A DNA stretch of 64,000 nucleotides from Atriophallophorus winterbourni (taxonomy: Eukaryota > Platyhelminthes > Trematoda > Plagiorchiida > Microphallidae), in NCBI GenBank assembly GCA_013407085.1, contig JACCGJ010024105.1, positions 1 through 64,000 of the forward strand, written 5' to 3'. The position numbers and the translations under genes were made by a program. The notes under the pieces were generated by a model. That model was not told where the DNA came from, ran no database searches, and saw only the letters and a program-made list of their open reading frames with translations. Below are positions 18,469-29,345 of this stretch, in pieces; position 1 is the stretch's first letter; each line of letters starts with the position of its first letter.

Positions 18469-19329
18469 AAATCAAAATAGTGTGATCCATCGTGTTTTTG
18501 CGTGCAGCTCACTATCGGTGGAGAATAACCGTCGAGAAGTCAATGATGATGCTCACACGAGGCCAAAATCCTCTGCTTCTTTTAGTGGTAAAAAGCACTA
18601 TGCTGTGCATCCAAAATCATCAGTTGGAATAGTGTATAATGGCTGCTCTATTAAGGCTATAGTTAAAGATAAAGACGAGGGACAACGCGTTATAAAAATG
18701 ATTGAAATGTGAGCTTAGGACTAATGTTGAAAGAACGAAGCAAATTCTTTGCATAAAAAATATATACAGAAAGTATACATATAATGTCAACTGGCTAAAA
18801 TTTGCCGAAATTGTTCAATGAGCATTTCTTTTTGACAAAGATACCTAGCCGCAAATTAAATAAAGGATCTTTGATATGAATACGCTCTGAAGGTAATATG
18901 ATATACTCTAATTAAATTTTTAACGAAACTTAGTATTCGAGGAGATCGTCATGCAGCGCGTGAGAAGGAACATTGCAGGGACTATTGATAAGACTATCGC
19001 TTTGTGAAAAATAATGTTTCAAGATTATTTTAAGAATGTCTTGGTAAGAAGCAGAGTTTGTGCGTGAGGTGGCCCTAACACAATGTTTTAGCAGTGTTTT
19101 TGAAAAGTGCGGAAATATAGCAAGTGAACTGTACAAAATGTGAGGTAATATACAAGATAATATAAAATTAAGACATGAGCCCAAAGGGAAACTCGATCGG
19201 CGAACCCTATTATAGCTATCCGTGCTTATTGTTTTGTGTTTTGAAATGAGAGTTCTCGGTATGGCTTAGTGCAGAAACAATTTATAACGGAAACAGTTAG
19301 TCCAGGAATTTGATGTAACGTCTACGCGC
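18469..19329. other. Unclassified sequence with one small open frame
   Basis: An 82-codon open frame (18464-18712, plus) encodes a polar protein with no motif I recognise; it may be chance. The rest shows nothing identifiable. Confidence 0.4.
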
Positions 19330-19335
19330 TTTTGG

Positions 19336-20180
19336 GTGATACTCCTGAAAAACGAATTTAAATTCTTGATGCAATATCCAAAGGGAAACGGACGAACATT
19401 TTTGACAGTTTTGATCACACGTCTAGGATGGTTGAGGGTCAGACAGGTAAAACCTGAGACAAGATTCAAAGACCTCGATCTGTTCTCACCAAAGAGACGG
19501 CGGTTGCGAGGCGACTCAATAGAAGCCTATAAGATTCTAAAGGGTCTCATAGCTCATAATATTATTGAATCATTTAAACTTGCTCATAAAACATCCACAA
19601 GGGGTAATTCTATGAAACTTCTTAAGAATAGACCCAGGCTGCTGGTACGTGAGCACTTTTCAGCAACAGTGTGGTCAACTGCTGGAATAGGCTCCCAGAT
19701 GGCGTAATAAACCTCTCCAATGTGTTAAGATTTAAGAGGGAATTAAACGTTAAATGGCCTACCATATTTACACACATTCTCTAATAAAAAACTTAAAAAA
19801 CGTATTTTTCCATTTTCCTTTTTATATCTGTCTAGGCCTGGGCAACCAAACAACATTTTAGCCCATGTGCAGTCTATGATTGTGCTGCCTTTTGCCTCGA
19901 TTAGGCTAGTGATTTCATACATTGTTACTGAATCTATGACCTCTCACCGAGGTGGGGAATAGAACCCCTAACTTACTTACCAGATATACGTAAACAAGGT
20001 GTGAACCGTAGGAACAGCATACTCAAAATCAAACAGCCGGGTGTTCAACCGCATACCGTCGGAAGAAATCTCGGCGCGTGATTAGCCTTTAGCCACTTCA
20101 GCCATGTGCAACTTTAACTTGAACGTTACTGGGTATTCACTGAGAATACCTGGCATTTAAGTTCTGAATCTCAACGAATT
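19336..20180 (+). mobile_element. LINE-D copy 1, 3' end (CR1-like)
   Basis: Plus-strand 3' end of a CR1-group LINE. The RT tail is visible as RFKDLDLFSPKRRRLRGDSI, HKTSTRGNSMKLLKNRPRLL and, after a frameshift near 19650, VNCWNRLPDGVI and FKRELNVKWPTIF before TAA at about 19786. The 3' UTR follows: the dispersed 95-bp module (19828-19922), a decayed copy of the conserved hairpin (19936-19965) and, near 20110-20135, gtgcaactttaacttgaacg, the start of the family's pentanucleotide-like tail. Confidence 0.75.
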
Positions 20181-20339
20181 TGAAAGCTAGCGATTGACAA
20201 ATAGTAGATGTTAAATGAATTTAAAACGATACGTTATGGAAAGAAGTACACATTAAAAAATTCGTGTATAAATGTTTCACGGTTGAAAAAACCACGCAAC
20301 ATCGTGTAAATCAAAAACGGCACACACTTGAAATGACCT

Positions 20340-21225
20340 TCAAGTTTAAGTTCAAGTTCAAGTTCAAGTTGCACAGGGCTGAAGGTGGCTAAAAGCCAAT
20401 CACGCGCCCAGGTTTCCTTCGACGGTATGCGGTTGAGCACCCGGCACTTTGATATCGAGTATACAGTTCGTACTTTTCACACGTTCTTGCTTCCGAATAA
20501 CTGGAAAGTAAGGTTGGGTTTCTCTTCACCAGCACGGTGAGAGGTCAGCTATTCAGGAAACAATGCAATAATATGCGTGAACAATGTGTGGTGTATGAAA
20601 TCACTAGCCTAGTTGAGGTAAAGTGAAACACAGTCATAGACTGCATGTGGGCTAATTTACTGTCAGGTTGTCTAGGCCTAGACAGATATGATAAAAATGT
20701 AAAAATACGTTTTTTTTGTTTTTTATAAAGTTTTTTATTAGACAATATGCGGAAATATGATAGACCATTTAACGTCTAATTCCCTTTTAAAGCTCAACAC
20801 ATTTGGGAGGCTTACTATACCATCTGGGAGCTTGTTCCAGAAGTTGACCACACGGTTGCTGAAAAAGTGCTCACGTGCCAGCAACCTGGGCCTACTCTTA
20901 AGAAGTTTCATGGAATTACCTCTTGTAGCTGCTTCAGGTGCAAGTTTAAGGATTTCAGTAATATTATCACCTGTAAGACCCTTTAGAATCTTGAAGGCTT
21001 CTATTAGGTCACCTCGCAGCCGCCGTCTCTTTAGTGAGAACAAACCGAGGTCCTTGAGTCTAGCCTCATAAGTTTTACCTGTCTGACCCTCAACCATCCT
21101 AGTCGCAAGGCGCTGGACCCTTCCGAGACATGCTATATCCTTTTTTAAGTACGGTGCCCAGGATTGAACGCAGTACTCCAAGTGAGGCCGCACGACTACT
21201 TTGTATAAGGGGATGAAGATTGAAG
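20340..21225 (-). mobile_element. LINE-D copy 2, 3' end (CR1-like)
   Basis: Minus-strand 3' end in opposite orientation to copy 1. The ORF2 tail (21193-20738) is followed by the full 3' UTR: 95-bp module (20695-20588), hairpin (20550-20522), the segment atcaaagtgccgggtgctca (near 20448), and a tail of ttgaac repeats at about 20370-20340. It abuts the LINE-B 3' end at about 21225. Confidence 0.85.
20738..21193 (-). pseudogene. LINE-D RT C-terminal part, open
   Basis: 151 codons without a stop: RPHLEYCVQSWAPYLKKDI, RLATRMVEGQTGKTYEARL, LFSLKRRRLRGDLIEAFKIL, TRGNSMKLLKSRPRLL, FFSNRVVNFWNKLPDGIV. This is the thumb/C-terminal region of CR1-group reverse transcriptases. The 5' truncation removed the catalytic core, so it is non-functional, but it is the best-kept copy of this region in the window. 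Confidence 0.85.
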
Positions 21226-21592
21226 GTTTTCGGCAGTTCAGTTCAGTACAGTACAGTTTGCACAGTTCAGTTTAGTTTGCACAGGACAGTATGTGGCTAA
21301 CGAGCTAATCAAACGTCCAAAATTTTTCTTGATGGAAGGCTGCAGAGAAGCACCCATTAGAGTCAAAACGTTTATTCTTTTTGTCTATTTAAAATCTTCG
21401 ACGATCGCGACGTTAAGGGATTATCCCGGATGTAATTAGGAAGCCCTGCGTTATAGCCGATGCTGGAAAAAGAAAAAGCAGTTTCTCTTCACCAGCACGG
21501 TGAGAGGTCAGCTGAAGTAGCATCGTGTATAATAAATAAAAAACACAGAGAAATCTAACCCTTACTTTATATACGGGATAACGCTAAAGATG
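21226..21592 (-). mobile_element. LINE-B, final part of 3' UTR
   Basis: Minus-strand 3' terminus carrying the conserved hairpin (21483-21512), a segment with cgtcgcgatcgtcgaag (also near 56450 and inverted at 41735) and a terminal run of gaact/gtact units with tgtgcaaact (21290-21232). Its other half lies beyond the gypsy element at 30777, with GATG duplicated at both borders. Confidence 0.75.
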
Positions 21593-21972
21593 TATGGCAT
21601 TTTTCTGTAAACATTTTTGTCTGTATCAATCAATGTACACTTTTTGAATTGTACCCGGATTTTGCGAATATAAAATTTTCGTTTGCTCGGAGTTGCTCTT
21701 CTCATCTCCTTTGATACCCGTACTGCGTGCTTGGAGTTCTGACTGTGGATTGTGGAAAGATTGCTTGCCTGCTATAAAAGGACCGCTCCATATTACAGCC
21801 ACACCTAATTCTCAGATATACCGCGGTGATAATACTTTGACGTTTGGACTTAAATAGTCAATTGCCAAGCCGGGGAGAATCGCTTTCAGTTCAATCGAAG
21901 AATTATTGTGAGTGGTTACCTTTTTTACTTTTTACACATATACTGTAATCTCACGTAGCCTGAACCACCACA
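21593..21972 (+). repeat. Gypsy 5' LTR
   Basis: 380 bp, tatggcattt ... ctgaaccaccaca, with a TATA box tataaaa at 21777-21783. It matches 30397-30776 throughout. Borders are fixed by the GATG duplication; the LTR would then start TA rather than the usual TG. tgtatggc overlaps the duplication. Confidence 0.85.
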
Positions 21973-22055
21973 ATTTGGTGAGCCCGATTATTTTCGCTAT
22001 AGCATACTCCCCACTATTTTGATTTTGTAGCATATTTTTACATTTTTTCATCAAT

Positions 22056-22871
22056 ATGGACAGTATCCCACAGGCAGCACCTATCCCAGCAGATATTGGT
22101 CATTAATCACTTCCTGAGTTTGTCGTAACAAACCCTAGATTATGGTTCGCTCAAGTAGAAGCTATTTTCGAAACTCGACGCATTACTAGCCAAAAAGCAA
22201 TGTACTGTTACGTCATAGGAAGTTTACCACACGCAGTCGCATCCGAAGTTGCTGATATCATATACAACAGACCTGCCGATAAACCCTATGATGTACTGAA
22301 ATCAGCTTTGATAACGCGTATAGCAGCATCTGATGAGAAAAACTTACGCAAATTACTCTCGGGTATCGAGCTAGGTGACAATACACCGTCGCAACTCCTT
22401 CGCCGAATGATCGAGTTACAAGGAACAACACCAGTTGGCGAACTGATTTTAAAAGAATTGTGGCTGCAAAGACCACCCAGCGATGTTCGAAAAGCACTTT
22501 CGGTAGTCGAAGAGGATTACAAGTTAGATAAGCTTGCTGCCATCGCCGATCGAGCGTATGAAAATCATAAGCCAACCATTGCAGTAGTAAAATCGCCCCA
22601 TAAATCAACTCCTTCAACTTTAGAATCAGAAATCTCCGAGTTGAAATCGCGACTCGACGAACTTTTCATGCACATACGTAATTCACGAAATGATCGATCT
22701 CGGTCATCACACAGACACAGTCCGGATAAACGATATTCACGAAGTCGGAGTAAAGGGCCAGGTCTTTGCTATTACCACCGCAGATTCGGTGAACGCGCCT
22801 ACAGATGCACCAGACCCTGCAGTTTTGTTTCCAACTCTAACGAGCAGGGAAACGATTATGCCAGGCATTAG
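22056..22871 (+). pseudogene. Gypsy Gag with one early stop
   Basis: Structural capsid/nucleocapsid protein of the element. ATG at 22056; TAA at 22104-22106 (codon 17) interrupts it, after which the frame is open to TAG at 22869. The C-terminal zinc-finger-like motif CYYHRRFGERAYRCTRPCSF has the unusual C-H-C-C spacing reported for CsRn1-like Gag, preceded by an Arg/Ser-rich stretch. Pol follows in the -1 frame. Confidence 0.85.
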
Positions 22872-22980
22872 GAACGGCTGCACTGCCTGGCAACATAGTT
22901 AGCCATCTCCTCTATATCTCTGACAAGACAACGAAATTGCGTTTTCTGGTAGACACCGGTGCGGACCTCAGCGTCATCCC
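22868..22980 (+). pseudogene. Gypsy protease, N-terminal part
   Basis: Pol frame (-1 relative to Gag) reading ALPGNIVSHL then LRFLVDTGADLSVIP. DTGA at 22952-22963 is the aspartic protease active site. Cut after SVIP by the BEL element; the continuation starts at 27318. Confidence 0.9.
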
Positions 22981-23497
22981 TGTAACGACCAATGTCGTTA
23001 GTTAACGCGTAGATTCCCGTCCCTAGTTCGACAAATTCAGAACCACGATTTGGGTTTACTACGGTACTGTAATTAATGACAATTACAATAATAATGGTAT
23101 ACAAACCTCAATTATATCGAAACGCACCGGTACAATGGAGTCAAAACTCCAGCAATAGTAGATTCAATGAAAATGACGACCTGACGCATAAAAACTAGAA
23201 ATAGTTAATTTACCAATGTTGTCGTCCAAATTTCCGTATCAAACAACAAATGACACACAAATTGGTGTCCAAATTGAAACAATAAAATGAGCCCAAATAC
23301 CACGTGCAAAAATATGTGGAATTTAATGGCAGCCAAGCAAAATCAATTAGTTCAACAAAACAAAAAATGTGTACAAGTGGATCGAACAGTATCAAAAATG
23401 TATACACAAATAGGTAAAACCGTGAAGAATTAAGAAAAAATCAATTTGTTTAAATAGAAAATAAGAAGGAATTTTACACAAATTTTTGTCATTTACA
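22981..23497 (-). repeat. BEL/Pao 3' LTR (517 bp)
   Basis: TGTAACGACC to TCATTTACA on the plus strand. Compared with the other LTR it contains about 220 extra bp between two short acacaaatt repeats (about 23255 and 23476). TG...CA ends are conserved. Confidence 0.88.
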
Positions 23498-23722
23498 CCG
23501 CCCGCCAAATTCCTTCTAGAGCTAACTCCTGAATGAACAAACTGATTGGTTCCACCTTCCTAACTACCCGACCCTGAATACAGCAGAATGGCAATGACTC
23601 TATTTAGTGGCGAGTCACACACGCCACGTCGCATCGCCATCATTGGACACATGTGGCTTTTTATAGGGAAATAGTTTGCCGGGCTAAGACCCACCACGTC
23701 CTCAGGTTCTGCCGTTCTCCCT

Positions 23723-26700
23723 TTAAGAAGTTTGAGCTAGCCCTATCTGCGCCGTCACGCCAGGCTCCGAGCATTCCTCTTGTGCTCCTTCCAGCAGACA
23801 AATTTTCCGTATATCGCGTGTTACCAAACCATTTTTTGAGCGGACAACAGTTCTGACCAGATGATCTTGAGTTGCCGGTCTGGCATCTAACCGTTTACAG
23901 GTTAGGCATTTCGCGAGTGCTCGATTCACGCATGATATCCCACTGATCGGCCAAAATTTCCTGCGCAGGACGCTGAGGGTATGCGCTGGCCCAGAATGTC
24001 CTTCGAGCAGATAAACATCAAAAATCAATAGGTCAGTAACATTATGCCTTTTAGGAATTATAATGGGATGAATGCTTTCATCTGCAAGATCAGAATGCCT
24101 CAATCGACCACCAACTTTCCAAGTACCTTGATCAATAAATGGGCGTAACTTCTTCAATGATGACACATTGAACTCGCATGGCTCACTTAGCGCCTTATCA
24201 CCAAATACATTCCGCTGCGTCAATCGAATAATTTCTGCTTCGGCATTTCGGAATTCGTCTAATCCGATCTTGCCTACCGATAAAGATCCATTGGAGCCAT
24301 GACTAAACATGATAATAACATAACGCTTGAAACGGATCAGCCATGCAATCGAGCGTACAAGCCGTTTCCAACTAGAGAATCGACGAAGAATGACGTCCAT
24401 CCGAAACCTTTTAATGGGACCCGAAATGTCATTTTTGTCCCACCAGAGAATTCGAAGAGCATCTCTATCATTCTCTGGCACTTTTACCTGTAAGAACATT
24501 TTTTCGATATCAGCGGCGACGGCATAGGCGTGTAAGCGGAAGCGTATCAACACGTCGATCAAATTCGTTGTCAGATTTGGTCCTTGAAGTAGGGCATCAT
24601 TCAACAATACACCGTTGTGTTTAGCAGCACAATCGAACACAATTCTAAGCTTCTCTGGTTTCTTAGGATTGAAAACAGGATGGTGAGGCAAATACCAAGC
24701 ATGATTCTCATCTGCATTACTCGGAACGGTTTCGATATAACCAGTAGTCAAATGATGTGCCATTATCCTGTTGTAGCGTTCGAATAACGCACTGTCACGG
24801 TCGAATCGACGCCTCAAGTAGCCCAAGCGCTTTTCCGCTATCCAATAATTTGCGGTAAGTTCACGTCTATCACCCCTCCATGGTAGCGGCACCTGGAAGT
24901 GACCGTCAATAAATTTTGATCGTTTTACTAGAGAAAATGCTTCTTCATCCTCACGCGATCGTTCCTTGCCTTCTGTGGCAATATCCACAAATTCAGTATT
25001 GTATAGCCTCCTGATACATTCATCGATGGACCCTTCATCCGTAGAAGAATTTAAACTGAAGACATTTTTCGAGTCTTGGCATGCCGGTCCTTGCAAAATC
25101 CAACCCAACAATGTTTTCGTTGCAAATGGACAGCGCCTGCCTCCTAATCGCTGTTCCAACGCCCAATGCGCTTCCGGAACGTTACATCCAATCAGCAAGG
25201 TTATTTTTTGTCCAACATTCTCCGAGAATCTTAGATCCTTCAAATGATCATATCTCGCGATGATACTATTCGGGGAATTCATTGTTACTTCAGGTAACTT
25301 GGAAACCGTGTAGGCTTCGGCAACATGAATTACTTCATCCCCGTCAACGGAATGTACATTGAAACTCAATACTGAACTTTTCAATTTTCGATGCAAACCG
25401 AGCGAGGTTATCGACACATCAACTGCGACACTAGGCATACCGAATTTCTCAACAAATCTTTGTGAGATCAGAGTGGTATCCGAGCCATTATCGAGTAACG
25501 CTACGACTGGAACAAGCCCCACAGGCGTGTCAATTTTCACCGTCAGGTAACCCAGGCTTACTGCTGGACTGAGAGCAGTAGCACTGTAATTAATAGTTTT
25601 TTGTTGCTCACTTATACGATTATAATGTAGAGACGAATGGTGACGTCTACCACACCCTTCGACGGAGCAAACAGTCGGCACCTTGCAGTCGCATGCTTTA
25701 TGAGACCGGTTCAAGCAAACGTAGCACATACCGTGTTGCTTAGCAATAGCCCATCTGTCTTTCACATCAGCCTTCAGATATGTAGGGCAGTTTTCTATTC
25801 GATGAGGTCCTTTACACTGGTAGCATTCTATTCGCATTGATGGGGAGTAACTTGTGGTCATGTACACTCTCCGTCCTTCGGACAATTTCAATTTCTCTGA
25901 TGGCTTAGTCTCATTAATGAGCATGCCAAACCTGCTCCTGGCGATTCTCGCTTTGCGGGAGACAAACTCGGATAAACGTGCAAAGTCAACTTCTGAACCA
26001 TCAGCGGCAATCGCATCTGCCAGTTCAGCCCATTGCTGTTGTAGTCCAGCCGGCAAACATTTGACCAATCCTTCCAAGGTGGTGACAGAATTCAAGTCTG
26101 CTTCACAGCGCATTTGCTTTAAAGCAATCTGACAACTTTCCATCTTCAAAGCAAGGTTTGACAGACTATCCGAATCGCTTCTTACTTTGGCTGCTTCACT
26201 CAACACCTCGGTCAATAACGAGCGTGCAACGACATGAGGCAGGCCAAACATTTCCTGTAGGATGCTGCGTGCTCTTTTATACCCGTCTTCAGGCGACAGC
26301 ATCACACAAGCATCAATCGCTTTTCGAGCATTGCCTCGGCAATAATACATAAGATATAGCAAACGCTGTCCGGAATCGCAAGTTTTCGATTCTATATAAC
26401 ACTCAAATTGCCGAATAAATTTCCAGTAATCCACCGAATTGCCATCAAATGTAGATAACTCTACCCTAGGCAATGAAGCAACATCGTTTACGACCCTTTG
26501 TGACATTTTCACCGCTTCCGACTCAATATGTCGATTAACCGGAACTTCAGCAACATAGTTGTCGTTGACACTGCATCCGCCCAAACGAGCTATCGTCTCC
26601 TTAGCAATCACTAAATCTCTCTCTAATTCGAGCTCACGCACAGACAGCCCATGTTTAGAGTCGAAATTAGGACTACCTCGAGATGATATACAAGAGCTAC

Positions 26701-26782
26701 GCGAGGCGGAACCAACAGTGTCACTATCATTATTACAGGTAAGCTTATCAGTAATGTTCAGACGTTTCGATTTACGTGGCAT
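23723..26782 (-). CDS. BEL/Pao Gag-Pol reading frame, internally deleted
   Basis: Uninterrupted frame; the likely start is MPRKSKRLN at 26782, although the frame is open from an ATG 16 codons upstream at 26830. Numbering from that ATG: Gag around residues 120-300 (VELSTFDGNSVDYWKFIRQF); zinc knuckles at 336-348 (CYQCKGPHRIENC) and 369-382, plus a third Cys/His cluster; BEL-type aspartic protease LLDNGSDTTLI (445-455); the LLGWILQGP region (574-582); RT N-terminal half (KLRIVFDCAAKHNG, AVAADIEKMFLQVKVPE) to about 810. Then the frame jumps directly to sequence preceding the integrase: RT YVDD and RNase H are absent. The integrase zinc-binding region (HSGPAHTL ... CLTC) is present, but the DDE core is missing and the frame ends with a typical IRKICLLEG tail. 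Both deletions keep frame. Probably a non-autonomous derivative. Confidence 0.9.
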   Translation of the reverse strand: MPRKSKRLNITDKLTCNNDSDTVGSASRSSCISSRGSPNFDSKHGLSVRELELERDLVIAKETIARLGGCSVNDNYVAEVPVNRHIESEAVKMSQRVVNDVASLPRVELSTFDGNSVDYWKFIRQFECYIESKTCDSGQRLLYLMYYCRGNARKAIDACVMLSPEDGYKRARSILQEMFGLPHVVARSLLTEVLSEAAKVRSDSDSLSNLALKMESCQIALKQMRCEADLNSVTTLEGLVKCLPAGLQQQWAELADAIAADGSEVDFARLSEFVSRKARIARSRFGMLINETKPSEKLKLSEGRRVYMTTSYSPSMRIECYQCKGPHRIENCPTYLKADVKDRWAIAKQHGMCYVCLNRSHKACDCKVPTVCSVEGCGRRHHSSLHYNRISEQQKTINYSATALSPAVSLGYLTVKIDTPVGLVPVVALLDNGSDTTLISQRFVEKFGMPSVAVDVSITSLGLHRKLKSSVLSFNVHSVDGDEVIHVAEAYTVSKLPEVTMNSPNSIIARYDHLKDLRFSENVGQKITLLIGCNVPEAHWALEQRLGGRRCPFATKTLLGWILQGPACQDSKNVFSLNSSTDEGSIDECIRRLYNTEFVDIATEGKERSREDEEAFSLVKRSKFIDGHFQVPLPWRGDRRELTANYWIAEKRLGYLRRRFDRDSALFERYNRIMAHHLTTGYIETVPSNADENHAWYLPHHPVFNPKKPEKLRIVFDCAAKHNGVLLNDALLQGPNLTTNLIDVLIRFRLHAYAVAADIEKMFLQVKVPENDRDALRILWWDKNDISGPIKRFRMDVILRRFSSWKRLVRSIAWLIRFKRYVIIMFSHGSNGSLSVGKIGLDEFRNAEAEIIRLTQRNVFGDKALSEPCEFNVSSLKKLRPFIDQGTWKVGGRLRHSDLADESIHPIIIPKRHNVTDLLIFDVYLLEGHSGPAHTLSVLRRKFWPISGISCVNRALAKCLTCKRLDARPATQDHLVRTVVRSKNGLVTRDIRKICLLEGAQEECSEPGVTAQIGLAQTS

Positions 26783-27016
26783 TATCAAAAATGGCGAAAC
26801 ACAAAATAAAAAAGGCAAGAACGTCACCAATGTTTGAACAGAAATGAGAAGATGTACGAGGGTCCAAGTTGATCCTCAATCCGCTGGATTGGCGATCCAA
26901 TTGACCGTATCCAATTGAGCAATTCGATTTGAGTGCTTCCCGTCAAGTTTGGGAAGAAAACGAATACTTCTCGTCCAGTTGGAGAAGAATCAAAATCCAG
27001 TTCCAAAATTGAGTAC

Positions 27017-27312
27017 TGTAACGACCAATGTCGTTAGTTAACGCGTAGATTCCCGTCCCTAGTTCGACAAATTCAGAACCACGATTTGGGTTTACTACGG
27101 TACTGTAATTAATGACAGTTACAATAATAATGGTATACAAACCTCAATTATATCGGAACGCACCGGTACAATGGAGTCAAACTCCAGCAATAATAGATTC
27201 AATGAAAATGACGACCTGACGCATAAAAACTAGAAAATAGTTAATTTACCAATGTTGTCGTCCAAATTTCCGTATCAAACAACAAATGACACACAAATTT
27301 TTGTCATTTACA
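27017..27312 (-). repeat. BEL/Pao 5' LTR (296 bp, shortened)
   Basis: Same ends as the LTR at 22981-23497, but lacking the segment between two acacaaatt direct repeats; a recombination or slippage deletion is the simplest reading. Near-identical elsewhere. Confidence 0.88.
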
Positions 27313-27317
27313 ATCCC

Positions 27318-29345
27318 ACCTAACGAAACCGAACGCAAGTGTCCGTCGGGATTGACCCTTCAGGCAGCCAACGGTACTCGGATAGCCACTTATGGTCATC
27401 GGTCCCTCGCGGTAGACCTGGGCTTACGAAGATCGTTCCACTGGGTGTTCACTATTGCAGACGTGAAAACTCCGATTTTGGGTGCAGATTTCAACCTCGC
27501 GGTGGACATAAGCCAACGAAGGCTTATCGATAACACCACGAAGTTAAATTCAATGGGCGAATACCATTACACATCCATACAGTCTATTCGAGTTTTGACT
27601 CCAGTAGTCACCCAGCCTTGTAAGGAACTCATAGTCCAGTTTCCGGAGATCTTCAAACCACAGTCATTCACAAATGTGGTCAAACACCAGGTCGAACACC
27701 ACATTGTCATACGTGGCCCTCCAGTTTTTGCCAAACCACGTAGACTAGCTCCAAACAAACTGGCGATCGCCAAACAAGAGTTTGAACATATGTTGGAGCT
27801 AGGAATCATCCGCTTGTCGACCTCACCATGGGCTTCTCCACTACATATGGTTGAGAAAAGTACCGCAGATACGTGGCGCCCATGCGGAGATTATAGGGCA
27901 CTCAATCGCATTACGGTACCAGACCGTTACCCCATTCCACACATCCACGATTTTACGGCGTCCCTAAACGGAAAAACCGTGTTCTCGAAGCTTGACCCAG
28001 TACGCGCCTATCACCAAATCCCGGTTGCGAAGGAAGTTATCCCTAAAACGGCTGTCACGACACCATTTGGCTTATATGAATTCGTACGAATGCCATTTGG
28101 TCTCCGAAATGACGCACAAACTTTCCAGCGTTTTATGGGTCAAGTATTTGAGGGATTGCCTTTCGTATACGTTTATATTGATGACGTGCTAATTGCTAGC
28201 AACACATCGACAGAACATGTTGAGCATCTTGGAGATGTTTTTCAGCGCCTATCTCAGTATGGTATTGTCGTGAATCCAGATAAATGCATCTTTCATGTGG
28301 CAACACTAGACTTTCTCGGTCACCGCATCGATTCCACCGGAATTAAACCCGTTGAACAGAAAGTCTCTGCCATCCGCGATTATCCATGCCCGAGTTCAAT
28401 CCGCCAGCTGCGTCGATTTTTGGGCCTAGTCAACTACTACAGACGATTCATTCCCCATTGCGCGAAGTTAGCTCAACCGCTTACAGATTTACTTCGCTGC
28501 AAAGAAAGAAATTTTTCAATGAATCCACAAGCGATCAAAGCTTCTGACGCGCTTAAATCCGCTCTTGAGCAGGCGACAACTCTGACTTATATATCAGCTG
28601 AGACAGGTGCCCACTTATCGCTTGTTACCGATGCATCAAACGAAGCTGTATGCGCAGTACTCCAACAAAAGGTCAATAACACGATTAGACCCCTAGCCTT
28701 CTTCTCACGCCGACTGCAGCCAGCGCAGACACGATATAGTAACTTTGGTCGCGAGCTCCTTGCTGTGTATTATTCCATTCGCCATTTCCGGCATTTACTC
28801 GAAGGTCGCAGTTTCACGGTTTACACCGACCACAAACCTTTAACGTTTGCTCTTTCTGCACCATCGGATCGATATTCGCCTCTAGAAATACGTCACCTGG
28901 ATTATATCTCGCAATTCACGAGCGACATTTGATATCTTTCCGGCCCGTCAGACACGGTTGCAGATACATTCTCTCGAATTCAGTTAAGTGCTATCGATCT
29001 GCCTGGAATCGACTTTGAGCAATTGGCACGATCGCAGCAAAATGACCCAGTAATAAGCCGGTACATTACTTCCCAATCAGGTAAAATCCGCCGTATTCTG
29101 ATTACTAATTCAAATTATTATCTGGTTTGTGACATGTCTACTGATAAAGCCCGTCCGATTGTCCCATCAGATTTGACACGTACCGTATTCGAGCATTTGC
29201 ATGGTTTATCACATCCCGGAATAAAAGCTACTCGAAAGCTGATTAGCTCTCGTTATCTTTGGTCCGACATGCATAAAGACATTCAACTTTGGACCAAGAG
29301 TTGCCTCCGATGTCAACAAAGCAAAGTCCAACGTCACACCATCAA
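27318..29345 (+). pseudogene. Gypsy Pol: protease end, RT, RNase H, integrase start
   Basis: Continues the pol frame after the BEL insertion. Protease end: [15 protein letters not shown] motifs: [42 protein letters not shown] (Asn-Asp where gypsy elements usually have Asn-Ala) and catalytic YIDD at 28174-28185. RNase [16 protein letters not shown], then FGRELLAVY and [13 protein letters not shown] at 28930-28932 follows TSDI; the same frame then continues through VADTFSRI to the integrase zinc finger ([24 protein letters not shown]). An extra base near 29350 shifts the frame. Expression as one protein is therefore blocked. Confidence 0.88.

Larger units (their letters stand above)
22981..27312 (-). 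mobile_element. BEL/Pao LTR retrotransposon inserted in gypsy protease
   Basis: Minus-strand element of 4332 bp bounded by LTRs (tgtaacgacc ... tcatttaca on the plus strand) and by the 5-bp target duplication atccc (22976-22980 and 27313-27317). The internal region encodes one long reading frame with Gag, protease and partial RT and integrase domains. The catalytic centres of RT and integrase are deleted. Confidence 0.92.

Noticed and set aside
18464..18712. 82-codon open frame as a host gene
   Set aside because: Composition is unremarkable, it overlaps a LINE 3'-UTR module at its start, and no motif or splice context supports it.
20340..20372. Repeated ttcaag units as a CRISPR-like or satellite array
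   Set aside because: Units are 6 bp, no spacers, located at the LINE-D 3' end; it is the element's terminal simple repeat.
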